NCBI GenBank assembly: GCA_024734495.1
Contig: JALMQS010000075.1
Location: forward strand, 4,758,832 to 4,822,831
Direction: 5' to 3'
DNA length: 64,000 nucleotides
Source: Forficula auricularia
Taxonomy: Eukaryota > Arthropoda > Insecta > Dermaptera > Forficulidae
Part shown: in pieces, positions 34,202-44,357 of the stretch
How positions within the stretch are numbered: position 1 is the stretch's first letter
How the letters are laid out: every line of letters starts with the position of its first letter
Translations under genes and position numbers: made by a program
Notes under the pieces: model-generated
The model's database searches: none
Told to the model about the DNA's origin: nothing
Seen by the model: the letters and a program-made list of their open reading frames with translations, nothing else

Positions 34202-34367
34202 TGAGGGGCGAACCGGGATTGGAATTTGGTGTACACGTCTTTGGAATTATGTGGAATTATTTTGAAATTAATTAGATAATGCCCCTACATCTGATGATCC
34301 TTCTACTTGGAAATTAAGTGAAAGTGGAAGTAGGTGTACACGATATTAGGTCGTAATTCACCCCTCG
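34202..34367. mobile_element. MITE family E, copy 2
   Basis: The ends TGAGGGGCGAACCGGGAT and TCGTAATTCACCCCTCG belong to the family TIR, and the interior has GTGTACACGTCTTTGGAA and GTGGAAGTAGGTGTACACGA. The flanking 8-mers GTCTTAAC and GTTTTAGC agree at six of eight positions. Confidence 0.8.
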
Positions 34368-34506
34368 GTTTTAGCTATAAATCTAAAACTTGATACAAAA
34401 GTAGAATGTATTAATTCAATCCAGAAATCCTAAATTCAACTAATTTACAAATATTAGTTCACTAAATAACAAATCAATTTTTGTATTTTTTTTTATTAGA
34501 AACATT

Positions 34507-34785
34507 TTGACACTCGAACCAACTTTCTACGATATTCCACCTTTGTGGACATCGGAACCCATAAAGACAGAGAAAAATCATGTTAAAAAATTATTCCGTT
34601 CAACACCCCCCAAGAATAAATATATTAGAGTAGACAGGTTATCACATAAACTCTACAGAGAGAGGGAACCATTATTTTCTCTCTCTATTGGCTTATCTGT
34701 TAGTCTAGATTTCGATATCAACAATAACTCAAAAATGGGAAGTCCTAAAAAGTTCGTTCTGGTGCCAAAATGTTTGTATTTATAA
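34507..34785 (+). other. Unrecognised open frame of about 92 codons
   Basis: The frame opens at a TTG and reads LEPTFYDIPPLWTSEP early and GSPKKFVLVPKCLYL at its end. No motif, no acceptor or promoter signal. GC content is slightly above the surroundings. It may be chance. Confidence 0.15.
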
Positions 34786-35860
34786 TGTTGGTAATCCATT
34801 ATATTTTTAACTAATTGTTTTTTAGAAATACTTATTTTATATATAAAAATTAAAAAATTGAAATTATAACTTGTTGATTAAAATTTTAAAAAAGTCAAAT
34901 TTTTAATACTTTATAGTTTATTATATTTAAATTTTTAGTAGGACAGCTCTAACTCTAGCTGGCTGCGATAGCTCAAAATTTATTAAAAGCGATCCGCCTC
35001 CTGAAAAAGTTTTCACCTTTTCCTCCAATTCATTAATTAAAATTATTTATGCAAATAGTTAACTGTCAAGTCGTGAACTTGGTTGAAAGTTAGTGCGTTC
35101 CTGGCTGGCTTTTAATAGAGATAGAGATGGAGGGATGTTTGTGCGTTGTTTGTGTCTGGAGTAAAGATGTTGTTGACAAATTCCTGGAAATCTATCTAGC
35201 TGAATTTATACAAGTAGATGCACACATTTAATTGGTATTAAATTTTGAATTTTCAAATTAATTTTCGGCTTGGATGCACTAATCAAATTTAGATGCTTTC
35301 TACACAAATAAACTCGAACGTGCTTATTTAACTATTTAAATTTTCTAATTAGAATATATTTAAATGAATTCTTCTAATATTTTTATTCTATTAGTAATGT
35401 TTGTCGATCATATTTTAGAACTTGAGTGTTTTTGGCCCTCTGGGCCACTTGGAGCCCCTGGAATTTTGTCTCGAATCACACGTCAAATCTACTTCTTCAG
35501 CGAGCCAGGGATCGCACAACGATTTTAATTTTTAAAAGTAAAACGGGATCCTTTTAATGTTGATACATTGACTGTATCTCCTAAAATCAGAGCATTGTAA
35601 GTCGTAAACTAGATAAGATATAAACATGAAATTTTATGTACCTATATTTATTTTCGAAAACCGTATTAAAATTTTAATTGAATCATTACTTTGGGAAGTT
35701 TTTAATTTTTCGTGGGGTTGAAAATAAATATTTTTTAATTGTGGGGCTTAAGGCATTCCTACAAACAGAAGGTTTAGGTTAAATTGTTTTAATCCTAATT
35801 CATTTGAAAATGAGTGAGTGGACCCCAATTTTATTTGTTTTTATACCTGTTCCCCTCCAG
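34786..35860. other. AT-rich stretch; small GC island
   Basis: A GC-richer island at about 35428-35520 (GGCCCTCTGGGCCACTTGGA) has no open frame of note and no match in the window. The rest is AT-rich. Confidence 0.25.
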
Positions 35861-36012
35861 AAATTCTCTCCTTTTCAACGACAATTAAGAATGAATTTGA
35901 TATCTCAACTATTTTAGAAAATATAAGACACGAACCCTCGGTACCTGAATTTACTCCCACTTGGAATGCTTATTTTTTATATTTTATTTTTATTTTTACT
36001 TATTCTTTCTAA
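35861..36012 (+). CDS. Weak candidate terminal exon with hydrophobic C-terminus
   Basis: A good acceptor (TTTTTATACCTGTTCCCCTCCAG) ends at 35860. The frame then reads ILSFSTTIKNEFDISTILEN, HEPSVPEFTPTW and a hydrophobic tail YFLYFIFIFTYSF before TAA. A short charged part followed by a membrane-like tail is possible in a real protein, but the length is small and the tail lies in AT-rich DNA, so chance is likely. Confidence 0.18.
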
Positions 36013-36671
36013 GAAATATATGATAAATGAAGAAAAAAAACATTTTCAGAGACACATTTTGTATGTATGTGTGATACTCAAAATAATTCTAGAAAAGAAA
36101 ATTGTTGAATTTTCTACGAAAAAGTTTGTATTTTCAAAAAGACTAACTGATTAAATTTTGGTCTTTCTAGCATTTAAAATTTCAGTTATATAATTTTAAA
36201 GAAAATGAAGAACACATAAATTTTGGTAGCTCTTAAACTAAGCTTGATGTATCAAATGAGCTTAAATTTGGTATACAATTTTGATAAGCTATACCTTTGT
36301 GCCCAGTTTCAGCTTTCTACCTCAAACTTGTCGCTGGGGAAACCCCAAATTAGGAAAGTTTGCAGAGAACGTACCAAATCTTGAAAATTTTTTCACTTTA
36401 TAGTCTAATTTAGTTTTTAAATATACCCTTAACTAACTTAAAAATTTAACCCCATAAGTTTAAAAAGAAGTTAAATAAAACTCTTTGACTACTTGAGTAT
36501 TAGGATTAATATATTATACTTCAGAGGTTATTTTAAATATTTTTAGTTAATAGGTGATTCTATCATACCAGCGTATTTCTATGTAGATTCATTCAATCAT
36601 CATCACTTTTAAGTTTAGGGAAGTGTCTCATATTTTTTTTTTTTTTGAAATTGATGATTGGATTAGGTATA

Positions 36672-37920
36672 CCGGGTGAGTTTTTTATCTTGAGACAGTC
36701 CTATAACTCAAAAACAGTGCATTATAAGGATAAAAGTTTCAAATAAAAGTTTGTTTATATCGAGGGGGGAACTACACTACGCTATTGTTTATCGACGTAG
36801 AACAAGCTTTCAAGGGTATTTCAATGTCAAGTTCTGTTTTTTAAATAGAACCCTATATTTTTCTATACGTCTACTTAATCTACAAAAAAACTGAACAACT
36901 TTCATAAGAACTATTTTTTATACGACATCAAATAAACAAAATACATGAATCAATTGGATCTCAAAAAAGATTCTTAATAATTATTTTTAACAATTATTCA
37001 ACTTAATTATCAAATATTTAATTATTAAATAAATAATTTAATAATAATTAATCATTTAATAATTTTGCGACACTGTTCTGAGACATTCCAGAATGTATCG
37101 CAAGTCTTCTGGATGAATTCCATTTCCAAATTCGTTATTTTGCCCTGTTTCAGTTTCTTTACATTTCTTGTTTTTTTTTTGTTTTGTTTTTTTAACAGAT
37201 TTACAACATGATACAATGAAGCTCTTGAGGGTGTATTCCTATCAGGAATACTTTCGGCATTCATTTCAATGGCAGCTCCTAACACTTCTTCCACATTCAC
37301 TTCATAAATTAAGACCATTTCAACTCTGTCTTCAACAAAAAATGCTCCATTTTTATAATGGTTATACAATATAACTATCTACTGGATTGACACGAGAAAT
37401 AAACTTTTTTAAACTCAAGAATTTTAAATAGTTCTATTAAGTAGAAAATAATCTCTTAAATCTGTGTACCTAAGTATAATGAATTTTTAAGACCATTATA
37501 AACACTTGTTTTCATTGTTGTGACTTTTCGATTTAATAAATATTTATTTAATAATTAATTATTTGATCATTTTTATTTGATAATTAAGTTGAATAATTGT
37601 TAAAAATAATTATTAAGATTTTTTGAGATCTAATTGATTTAATATTTTTTTTTTTATTTGATGTCGTATAAAAAAATAGTTCTAATAAAAGTTGTTCGGT
37701 TTTTTTGTAGATTCAGAATATGTACAGAAACATATAGGTTTCCATTTAAAAACAGAACTTGACCTTGAAATACCCTTAAAAGCTTGTTCTAGGTCGACAA
37801 AGAATAGTATAGTTTAGTTTCCCCCCTAATATAAATAAACTTTTATTTGAAACTTTTTTTAATATGATGTACTGTTTTTGAGTTATAAGACTGTCTCAAG
37901 ATAAAAAAAAACTCACCCGG
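36672..37920. mobile_element. Fold-back transposon with arms of about 400 bp, TA-flanked
   Basis: Both ends are CCGGGTGAGTTTTTTATCTT in inverted orientation, next to TA. Arms 36672-37070 and 37500-37920 correspond throughout (TTGAGACAG, CAAGCTTTCAAGGGTATTTC, TACGACATCAAATAAA) with scattered mismatches and indels. The spacer of about 430 bp holds a transposase N-terminal remnant on the minus strand. Long arms plus TA suggest a Tc1/mariner-related derivative. Confidence 0.85.
37052..37369 (-). pseudogene. Transposase N-terminal remnant with a DUF4817-like helix-turn-helix
   Basis: The frame of 105 codons starts with ATG (MYNHYKNGAFFVEDRVEMVL) and contains VLIYEVNVEEVLGAAIEMN and ESIPDRNTPSRASLYHVVNL. 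This matches the pattern of DUF4817 domains: aliphatic-Y, small residues, P-R-T/P-S-R, then a terminal Leu-rich helix. Those domains form the first HTH of insect Tc3/mariner-like transposases. A Lys-rich segment follows, and the frame ends inside the right arm. The catalytic DDE part is absent. The bend KKQNKKKTRNVKKLK comes from A-rich DNA. Confidence 0.6.
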
Positions 37921-38040
37921 TATATGCATATCATCAATCTCTACCAACTTGCCAAATTTCAAGCTTCTAGCTTTAATAGTTTAAACAGCGGCTCTCAGCC
38001 GGCTATTGGTAGGCGAGCGTTCTCTGATTGTGCCTACATA

Positions 38041-38850
38041 CGAATGCTTCACTTGCCAAATCGATTAACCCCATAAAACAATAAGCTGACGTGTTCTGAT
38101 GTGACCATCCACTTGACTTTACCATACAACCCGGCCCCTAAAATTATTTATAATCGTGTAGGTGGCGGTTAGTTTTTGCATTTTTATATTTCTGGGGTCC
38201 CACTGATTATGTATACAAAATTTGGTTGAGTTTGGTAAATGGCCAAGATTTTTAATTTTTAACCCCCCCTCCACCCCCCTTAATTTTGGGTCGATATGTA
38301 CCAAAATCTAATCAGCTCTTAATCTCAATGAACCAAAACTACGTGTGAAATTTGGATTTGATATTCACACTAGTTTTTGAGCTAGCTCGTCCACAAAATT
38401 TGGTAACTCACAGACTAACTAACTAACTAACAGACATTTTGACAAAACAATTATTATCTCGAAAAATATAATTTTTCGATGTTCACTTATAAGAGCTTTT
38501 TTGTGGACCGAAATGCTATGGTTTCGCTCAATTTTTTTAATCAAAATAGTTTCAGCCGTTTTTGAGATATTTCCAAAAAAAGAAGTAAAAAAACCACTTT
38601 TTTCTTGCACGATTACAATACTTGACCATACACTGTATGGTAAAGTAAAAAGTGGAAAATGCGATGAAATAATATACATTATTTATTATTCAATAGACAA
38701 ATTTTTTGTCATTTAGTGGTGTTATTACTTATTATTGGAGAATTTTGTTTTGAATATTAACAGTTAGGATTCAATCAAGTGCTGTGACATTAAAATTTAA
38801 TAAATTTCAGAAAGTGGAGTTAATCGATTTGGCAAGTAAAGCATTCATAC
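38041..38850. repeat. Inverted pair of arms of about 35 bp flanking HelB copy 5
   Basis: GAATGCTTCACTTGCCAAAT and TCGATTAACCCC at 38042-38072 are inverted at 38816-38850. The HelB copy lies between them together with about 170 bp of other sequence. The arms are probably the ends of an older short fold-back element into which HelB inserted. Confidence 0.6.
38081..38646 (-). mobile_element. HelB copy 5, short
   Basis: It has the 5' end ACTTTACCATACAG at 38646 leftwards and the 3' end AAGCTGACGTGTTCTGATGTG at 38081. Only one or two tandem monomers are present, so it is about 300 bp shorter than copies 1 and 4. Confidence 0.85.
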
Positions 38851-38963
38851 ATATATCGATGTTTGTTGGGTCATTTATTTGAAATGGAGAAAGAAGATCT
38901 GTCGTCATCTTCAATTTTTCGAAAATTAAAAAAAACAAATTGTTATTTTTTTATTCTTAGTTT

Positions 38964-39232
38964 TATATATCGTCAACTTAGAGTGTAAACCTGCTAACTC
39001 CATTTTTATCATAAATGACATATTAATACCGTTCGAAAGAAAAAGAAATGCAGCATTATGGTCCAAGTAAAACTGCAACTTAAAATTACGATCCTAAGTT
39101 GTAAAAAAAAAAATGTGAAAAATATTTTTTTTCATAACAACAATATTAAATTTTGTTTGTTTTTTCTCTGCCCTGTAAAATTTCCTTGTTGTGAGTTAGC
39201 AGGTTTACTCTCTAAGGCGACGATATATATTT
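38964..39232. mobile_element. Small fold-back element
   Basis: ATATATCGTCAACTTAGAGT plus GTAAACCTGCTAACTC (38964-39000) is inverted at 39191-39232 with a few changes. The spacer is about 190 bp. No superfamily features. The open frame 39058-39282 spans it and is not a gene. Confidence 0.6.
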
Positions 39233-40016
39233 TGTTGAAAATATTTATTTTTTTTAATTTTTTTTTACCATTTTATATATAAAACAGTGGTTAAGCAGTA
39301 TTTTTGACTAATAGCTATTAACTATAGTTAATAAACATACTCTGTATGTTGTTATTGATTATATCGTTCTAGTGCAAACGTAGAGAGAAAGTATGGAATT
39401 ATTTATAGTAACCTGACTCACAAAATACAAATAGAGAAAAGATATAAATACTTTTTTAAATATATTTTCCAGTTATTTGTGAATTAAATTGAATAGAGTA
39501 AACAATAAACAGTCTTTTAAAATACAGTAAAAATCACAATTAATCACCGAAGTTTAGCTAATCATAGTGTAGCACAGTGAGTTCTACGTCTACGGATAAT
39601 ATTTCTTGTTGGGATGTTTACATTTTATATAAATTAAAAAAAAAAAAAAATGGTTTGGCCAAATACGAAATTATGACATACCTTTTCCTGTGGTTTATTT
39701 TTTTAAAGCTGTAATTTGTAAAAAAAATGTTCTATGAGTCTGGTAATCATTTATCAAATTTTAAATAAAATGATCAATTAATTTATTGATTTAGGCAACT
39801 TACGAATTTAGCTTGAAAACTCAAATTTTAAACAAAGATGCAACTTATTAATACATGCGTTCGTACTAAATTTTAGTTCTTTTGCTACAACCGTTGTATA
39901 ACTCTTATGATAAATTATTGAATATTTTTTTGATTTTTTGAACTTTTTATTGATAAGTTCTAAATCTAATAAGTTCACATTCTCATCCGTTCAATCTACT
40001 GATAAAATTTACAAAC
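39233..40016. other. AT-rich stretch; nothing recognised
   Basis: No coding bias or repeats beyond homopolymer runs. Confidence 0.3.
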
Positions 40017-40552
40017 ATCAAACTTCATTTGTGGAGAGGGGCCCCCAAGTATTCTCTTAATACCTTAGACGCAATTCAGAGGCGAGCTATCAGACTGATA
40101 GGCGATCCTACATTAACTGACACTCTCGACTCCCTAGCCCATCGTAGATCTGTCTCCGCCCTTTCCCTTTTTTATAGATATTACCATGGCTTTTGTTCTG
40201 ACGAAATTAAATCGATAATCCCACCAAGGGCTTCATTTGCGCGAAATACACGATTTTCTAAAACTCAACACCCCTACGCGCTTAAACTGGATACTAATCG
40301 AACAAACGCATTCGCCAATTCATTTATCCCTATGACATCTAGAGACTGGAACTCTCTTCCCCCGACCGTCTTTCCAGCAACTTATAACCTTCAATCTTTC
40401 AAGACCAGCATCCACAGACACCTTCGACTGCTACCCAATCCCTAAATCTCCCATCTCACGTTTCAAGGGTCCACCACGGACTACAGAAGTTGTACCTTCT
40501 TGGTGCAACTTCTTCTTGTATGAGTATCATTAAAAAAAAAAAATTACCAGTA
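40017..40552 (+). pseudogene. 5'-truncated jockey-like LINE copy with poly(A)
   Basis: One frame is uninterrupted from about 40017 to the stop at 40443-40445: LWRGAPKYSLNTLDAIQRRA, IRLIGDPTLTDTLDSLAHRR, LFYRYYHGFCSDEIKSIIPP, PMTSRDWNSLPPTVFPATYN, then a short tail. This is the end of the ORF2 protein after the RT domain. The 3' UTR has the GTACC-TTCTT-GGTGCAAC stem-loop (40487-40504) and a GTATCATT(A)n end. It is younger than the copy at 13045, because the frame is intact. The truncation removed endonuclease and RT. Confidence 0.85.
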
Positions 40553-40772
40553 GAATAAACTTTCTAGAATCTATACTTGCTAGATCATGGGATTCAGAAT
40601 CTTAAATTCCCAGAAAGAAAAATAAAATGTTTTCTACACGTTTCAGGCATTAAAAAAAAAATTGGTGAATACTCCTACAGGTTCCCGGCAAGCTGAGCTC
40701 TTGGAGCGTAGTGAGTAAATTATAATTTAAATTAAATTAGATAATAAAGAAATAATTATATTATACACAAAA

Positions 40773-40862
40773 GGATCAACCGGGGCTCAAACTCAGGATT
40801 TTCGCTTGTCGGGCACAATGATTTTTTAAGTGCCAGGCCCTTAATCTCCTAGCAAATGATCC
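40773..40862 (-). tRNA. tRNA-like sequence, probably a pseudogene or SINE head
   Basis: On the minus strand the 90-nt segment begins GGATCAT and ends TTGATCC, which pair as an acceptor stem of six to seven bp. A D-arm-like AGGAGATTAAGGGCCTGGC sits in the A-box position, and GAGTTTGAGCCCCGG fits a B box and T arm. The middle (ACTTAAAAAATCATTGTGCC) is too long and does not give a clean anticodon arm, so a functional tRNA is unlikely. Confidence 0.4.
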
Positions 40863-40952
40863 CATAATTAATTGGGAGGTATTTGAATATAGTAAAATAT
40901 AAAATTGAAAAGATTTAGTTTGCAGAGAGTAGCAAAGTTGTGGAATTTTTAG

Positions 40953-41210
40953 AAAAATCAATGAGGTTGCCCTCTGCTTGATAAAGAAAATCATTTGTGA
41001 AATGACTAGCTTATTATTTTAACAAAACGAATTACCTTTATTCAATCGAGTATTTGATCCCATAAGAAGAAAATAACCGAGAGAATATTTCTAATTAAAA
41101 AGACTGATGATGGATGCTGTTCAAACCTCCGAAACTCAAGGCTCTAAAAAATAAATATATTTAGATATATGCTTATTTGTATCATTCATAAGACAACTTC
41201 ATTGATTTCT
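40953..41210. mobile_element. Family C element, compact copy with inverted ends
   Basis: The left end TCAATGAGGTTGCCCTCTGC (40958) is inverted at the right end (AAGACAACTTCATTGATTTC, about 41190-41209). The length is about 255 bp. The interior corresponds to 24490-24660. It carries CTGATGATGGA...TCCGAAAC at 41103-41135. Confidence 0.6.
41103..41142 (+). ncRNA. Weak hammerhead-like motif in family C
   Basis: CTGATGA, an extra T, GGA...TCC stem II and GAAAC are in the right order, but no convincing stem I pairing is seen around it. The homologous site at 24613-24650 has lost CTGATGA. It may be a degenerate relative of the motifs at 29360 and 59786. Confidence 0.2.
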
Positions 41211-41488
41211 TGTTAATTTATAACAGAAGAGGAAATCTATATAAATTACACAAAAAATAAATTTTTAGATTAATTTAAATCTCTACGTTTGTAAACTTAA
41301 TACTTATTTTGTATCTTATGTTTCGAGAGATTTGGTGTTGGGCTTGAGTATATTAAATTTGAATATTTAATGAAGAAAGAAATATATGAATGAATTAACG
41401 AACTTAAAAACAAGAATGTCAGGCTTGAACGAATCCCTAAAAATAGTCTTGGAGGGTTCTCTTCTACATTCAACAACATAATCGCTCA
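41211..41488. other. AT-rich stretch before the candidate exon
   Basis: AT-rich with no repeats. It ends in TCAACAACATAATCGCTCAG, usable as an acceptor. Confidence 0.2.
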
Positions 41489-41725
41489 GACCGGAAACAC
41501 GTAGCCTTCGCCTTGGCCCTGGTTCCGTCGTCACGGCTCTCTGAACATAGCAACAAGTGGTTATCCCTCTTCGCCAACGGTCTTCGTGGATCGCCTTCGA
41601 CTAGAGTGCAACTGATTATCAGTGGAGAAATCGAGAAGGAATCCGATTTCAACCCTTGCGAATTCTCCGATTGCCAATTTGGCACAGAATCCAAAACCAG
41701 CAGGCCATTCTGGCTCTTAGTTTAG
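41489..41725 (+). CDS. Candidate coding exon or gene fragment, unidentified
   Basis: The frame reads RKHVAFALALVPSSRLSEHS, NKWLSLFANGLRGSPSTRVQ, LIISGEIEKESDFNPCEFSD and CQFGTESKTSRPFWLLV, then stop. It is mixed in composition with clear GC enrichment at third positions, unlike neighbouring AT-rich DNA. A possible acceptor CGCTCAG ends at 41488. No ATG-led start is required if it is an exon. The opposite strand is also open, with poorer codon bias. The family is not recognised; it could be a captured gene fragment next to the following hAT MITE. Confidence 0.35.
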   Translation, partial: DRKHVAFALALVPSSRLSEHSNKWLSLFANGLRGSPSTRVQLIISGEIEKESDFNPCEFSDCQFGTESKTSRPFWLLV

Positions 41726-41864
41726 CGAGATCAGTCTTTATTGAAAAATTATTACTTTTTCACTCAAAAAGATTAATATCGCAAAAAATGTCTCTTAAAG
41801 AGATTGATAAAAAAGTAGTCCCCATCAAGACACGAATTTATATTACCGGAAGTATTTTATAATA

Positions 41865-42262
41865 CAGGTGTGCCCACAGGGGGGATTAAGACGCAGAGTG
41901 CGTCATTGAAATTTCTTGGGGGGAGAGGGGGGGTTGAAAATTGTTGCAAAATTAGCATTATACCTATGCTAAAAATAAAAACAGTCAAGTTTTATAACTT
42001 CAATAAAAGGTAATAAAAATCTCTTCAATTTTTTAGAAGTGAATAAAATATACTGAACCTACTAGTAGGCCTAAAGTAGTAATGAGTGTTATGGAAATAC
42101 AGCAATACTTTTTCTTCGGAGGAATTTTTAGAGTAGGCCTATTGTTAATCCTCTATTTGTAATGTTGTGTGTGTGGGGGGGGGGGGTACTTTTCATGAAA
42201 ATATGGGGATTGGGGTGAGCCATGAAGCTAGGGTGGACTAGTATACTAGTATGGGCACCCTT
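41865..42262. mobile_element. hAT-like MITE
   Basis: The left end CAGGTGTGCCCACAGGG and the right end TATGGGCACCCTTG are inverted with about 11 of 14 matches. TATAATA directly outside both ends is compatible with an 8-bp duplication in AT-rich DNA. The interior has G-rich runs (41920-41935, 42170-42187) and the perfect palindrome ACTAGTATACTAGT at 42237-42250. Confidence 0.6.
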
Positions 42263-42769
42263 GTATAATATTTATCATTTTTTTTTTAATTAAATAATTA
42301 TTCTATTTTAGTTAGTTAAATCTGTGATGGAAAATTGTTCCTAGTTTCTGATCTATTTTTGAAAATACACTCTTTTACAATATTTTTACACAAATTTAAA
42401 GTTACACGATTCAAAAAAAGTCTTTCCTTTTCTGGTTTTCATTGTTTTATAAGCGGATTTTTAAAATTATTGAATTAATAATTGGAATTTTTTTATACAC
42501 GAATTTCTGAGGAACATATCTACCGTGTAAAAAAAGAGTTGGGTGTACTTTATTCTGATGTTAAAGGTGAAGCATCTATAAGTTATGACAGAAACGTGTA
42601 TAACTAAAAGTTATTAAAGGACAATGAACTAGGATGAGGACAAAAGTGATTGTATCTTGAAGTTTTCAAGGTTTTAATAATTTCAAGGCAGACAGTAAAA
42701 ACATTATTTCCGTTCTCTAGTTGATTATTGATCGATCTAATAATTGAAAACAAAGCAGTTGTTCTAATC
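42263..42769. other. AT-rich stretch; nothing recognised
   Basis: No coding bias or repeats. It ends at the LINE tail at 42770. Confidence 0.3.
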
Positions 42770-42842
42770 TCAACCACAAGGACTACAGACGTAGCTTCTT
42801 TTTAGTACATCTTCTTGCATCAAATGATTATTAAAAAAAAGA
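42770..42842 (+). mobile_element. Severely 5'-truncated LINE tail (3' UTR only)
   Basis: CAACCACAAGGACTACAGAC, the degenerated hairpin region TTCTTTTTAGTACATCTTCTT and ATGATTATT(A)n align with the 3' UTR of the jockey-like copy at 40469-40552. Only about 70 bp were inserted. Confidence 0.65.
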
Positions 42843-43157
42843 AGAAGAAGATCGCCTGTCAGTTGAGTCTCTTGTGGGTCTCCTGACCTTGAGGGAAACA
42901 TGGCTTTATTGAATAGAGCCAAAACAGTTGAACGATGGCTCCCCATGTCTAGAACCAGACTGAATCGCTTTACAGTATTCTCAGTGTGTGGTACTAAGTC
43001 GCCTGTGGGTATCCTACGTACAGGCAACTCAAATTGACGATACTCGAGTTTCTGTTGCGTCGCCTGGCAATTGCCTAGTATAGAGAAAACTGTATCACGT
43101 ATACAGGAAAAGTGCGGAAACGTTTCTATAATGGACCTGAGAATCGACGCCAAACAT
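42843..43157 (-). other. Unrecognised open frame in GC-richer DNA
   Basis: The minus-strand frame contains RSIIETFPHFSCIRDTVFSI, GNCQATQQKLEYRQFELPVR and MGSHRSTVLALFNKAMFPSR before it runs into the A/G-rich LINE tail. GC content is above background. No domain recognised and no stop-free extension. It may be an old transposon fragment. Confidence 0.2.
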
Positions 43158-44317
43158 TAGATTGGCTGATGTAGGTATTCTACCTTTCTAAAATTCAATC
43201 TGAAAAAATCTTGGTTTTGAAGATAATTATTTCACGAATGTTTTCCAAAGCGACCAGGAAACTCCAGGTATTGAAGAAATACGACTTAAAACAAAACGCA
43301 AAAGGTGTTAAGAGGAGTTTCGAATCTTGCCATAGCTACATTCTTTAAGAAATTTTCAGAAGCTCACCAAATTTATGCTATGTATAGTGATAATAGGAGT
43401 ATAAAGTATAATTTGGAATTTCTCAGAAAATGCCTGTTGAAAAATTTCCTTCGATTATCTTAACAAAAAGACGCAAACAAACTATTTAGTCGTTTTTAAG
43501 CGACTAGCTTTCTGATTCATTGTTTTGTTATATTTTAGAAATTATCTAATTCTAAATGATTTCTACTAAATAATTAATAGCTCATTTAGTAAGACGTTGG
43601 TCCTATAAAGTGCATAAAAATATATAGAAAGAAAAAAGTTATGCTTGAATACCTCGGATTCACTGTCAAAAAGCAACCTGTTGTTCTGACTGGCTTTTTA
43701 TTTTATGTTAATTAGCATTCATGATCTTTATCGACTTCAACTTCCTTTTATTCTAGGTGTAGGTAAAAAGCGAAGAAACAACTTTTAACTTAGCTGAGGA
43801 TTTTTCGAAATGCACAAAAGAATGAAAGGGAAAATAAAAATAAATAAATAAATACTTTTAATATGGGTGAAAAGCTGACCTACTAGAACGAATTAATATT
43901 TCTTTTAATTTTTTTATAATGCGATCTACTATATTAACATTAAAATTTTTTAAAATTTAAGCCCTTTTTATTTTAGGAAATATTTAAACTACAGTCTACT
44001 AATTACTCAATACACTTGGCGGTCAAATCCCTTCGAGTGACCAAGATGTTGAATTCATTAAAAAGAATTTCATTTTTTTTATTCGTATTTAGAAATTTCT
44101 GAAACGTTGGGAAAAATTATTAACAAACGTGATTTCTATCTGTCTTTCTGAATATCGAGAAGGGGATGCTCGTAGAAATTGTATTCTGCTGCTAAATGCG
44201 TACATCTATACCCAGTACTTTTAACTGATTAGAATTTGAGCTTGAACATACCATACCATTATGTAAGAATCGGTCGTAGAAAGCTCGTTTTGGTACTAAA
44301 AATTTGAGTATCTTTTA
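43158..44317. other. AT-rich stretch; nothing recognised
   Basis: No features beyond homopolymer runs. Confidence 0.3.
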
Positions 44318-44357
44318 ACTTTATCCAATGCGAAGCATGGGTAAAGTATTGTAATTT
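44318..44357 (+). mobile_element. HelA solo 5' end (copy 4)
   Basis: ACTTTATCCAATGCGAAGCA with TGGGTAAAGTATTGTAAT is the intact 5' hairpin of the family. Similarity stops after about 40 bp, and no 3' end lies nearby. Confidence 0.75.
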
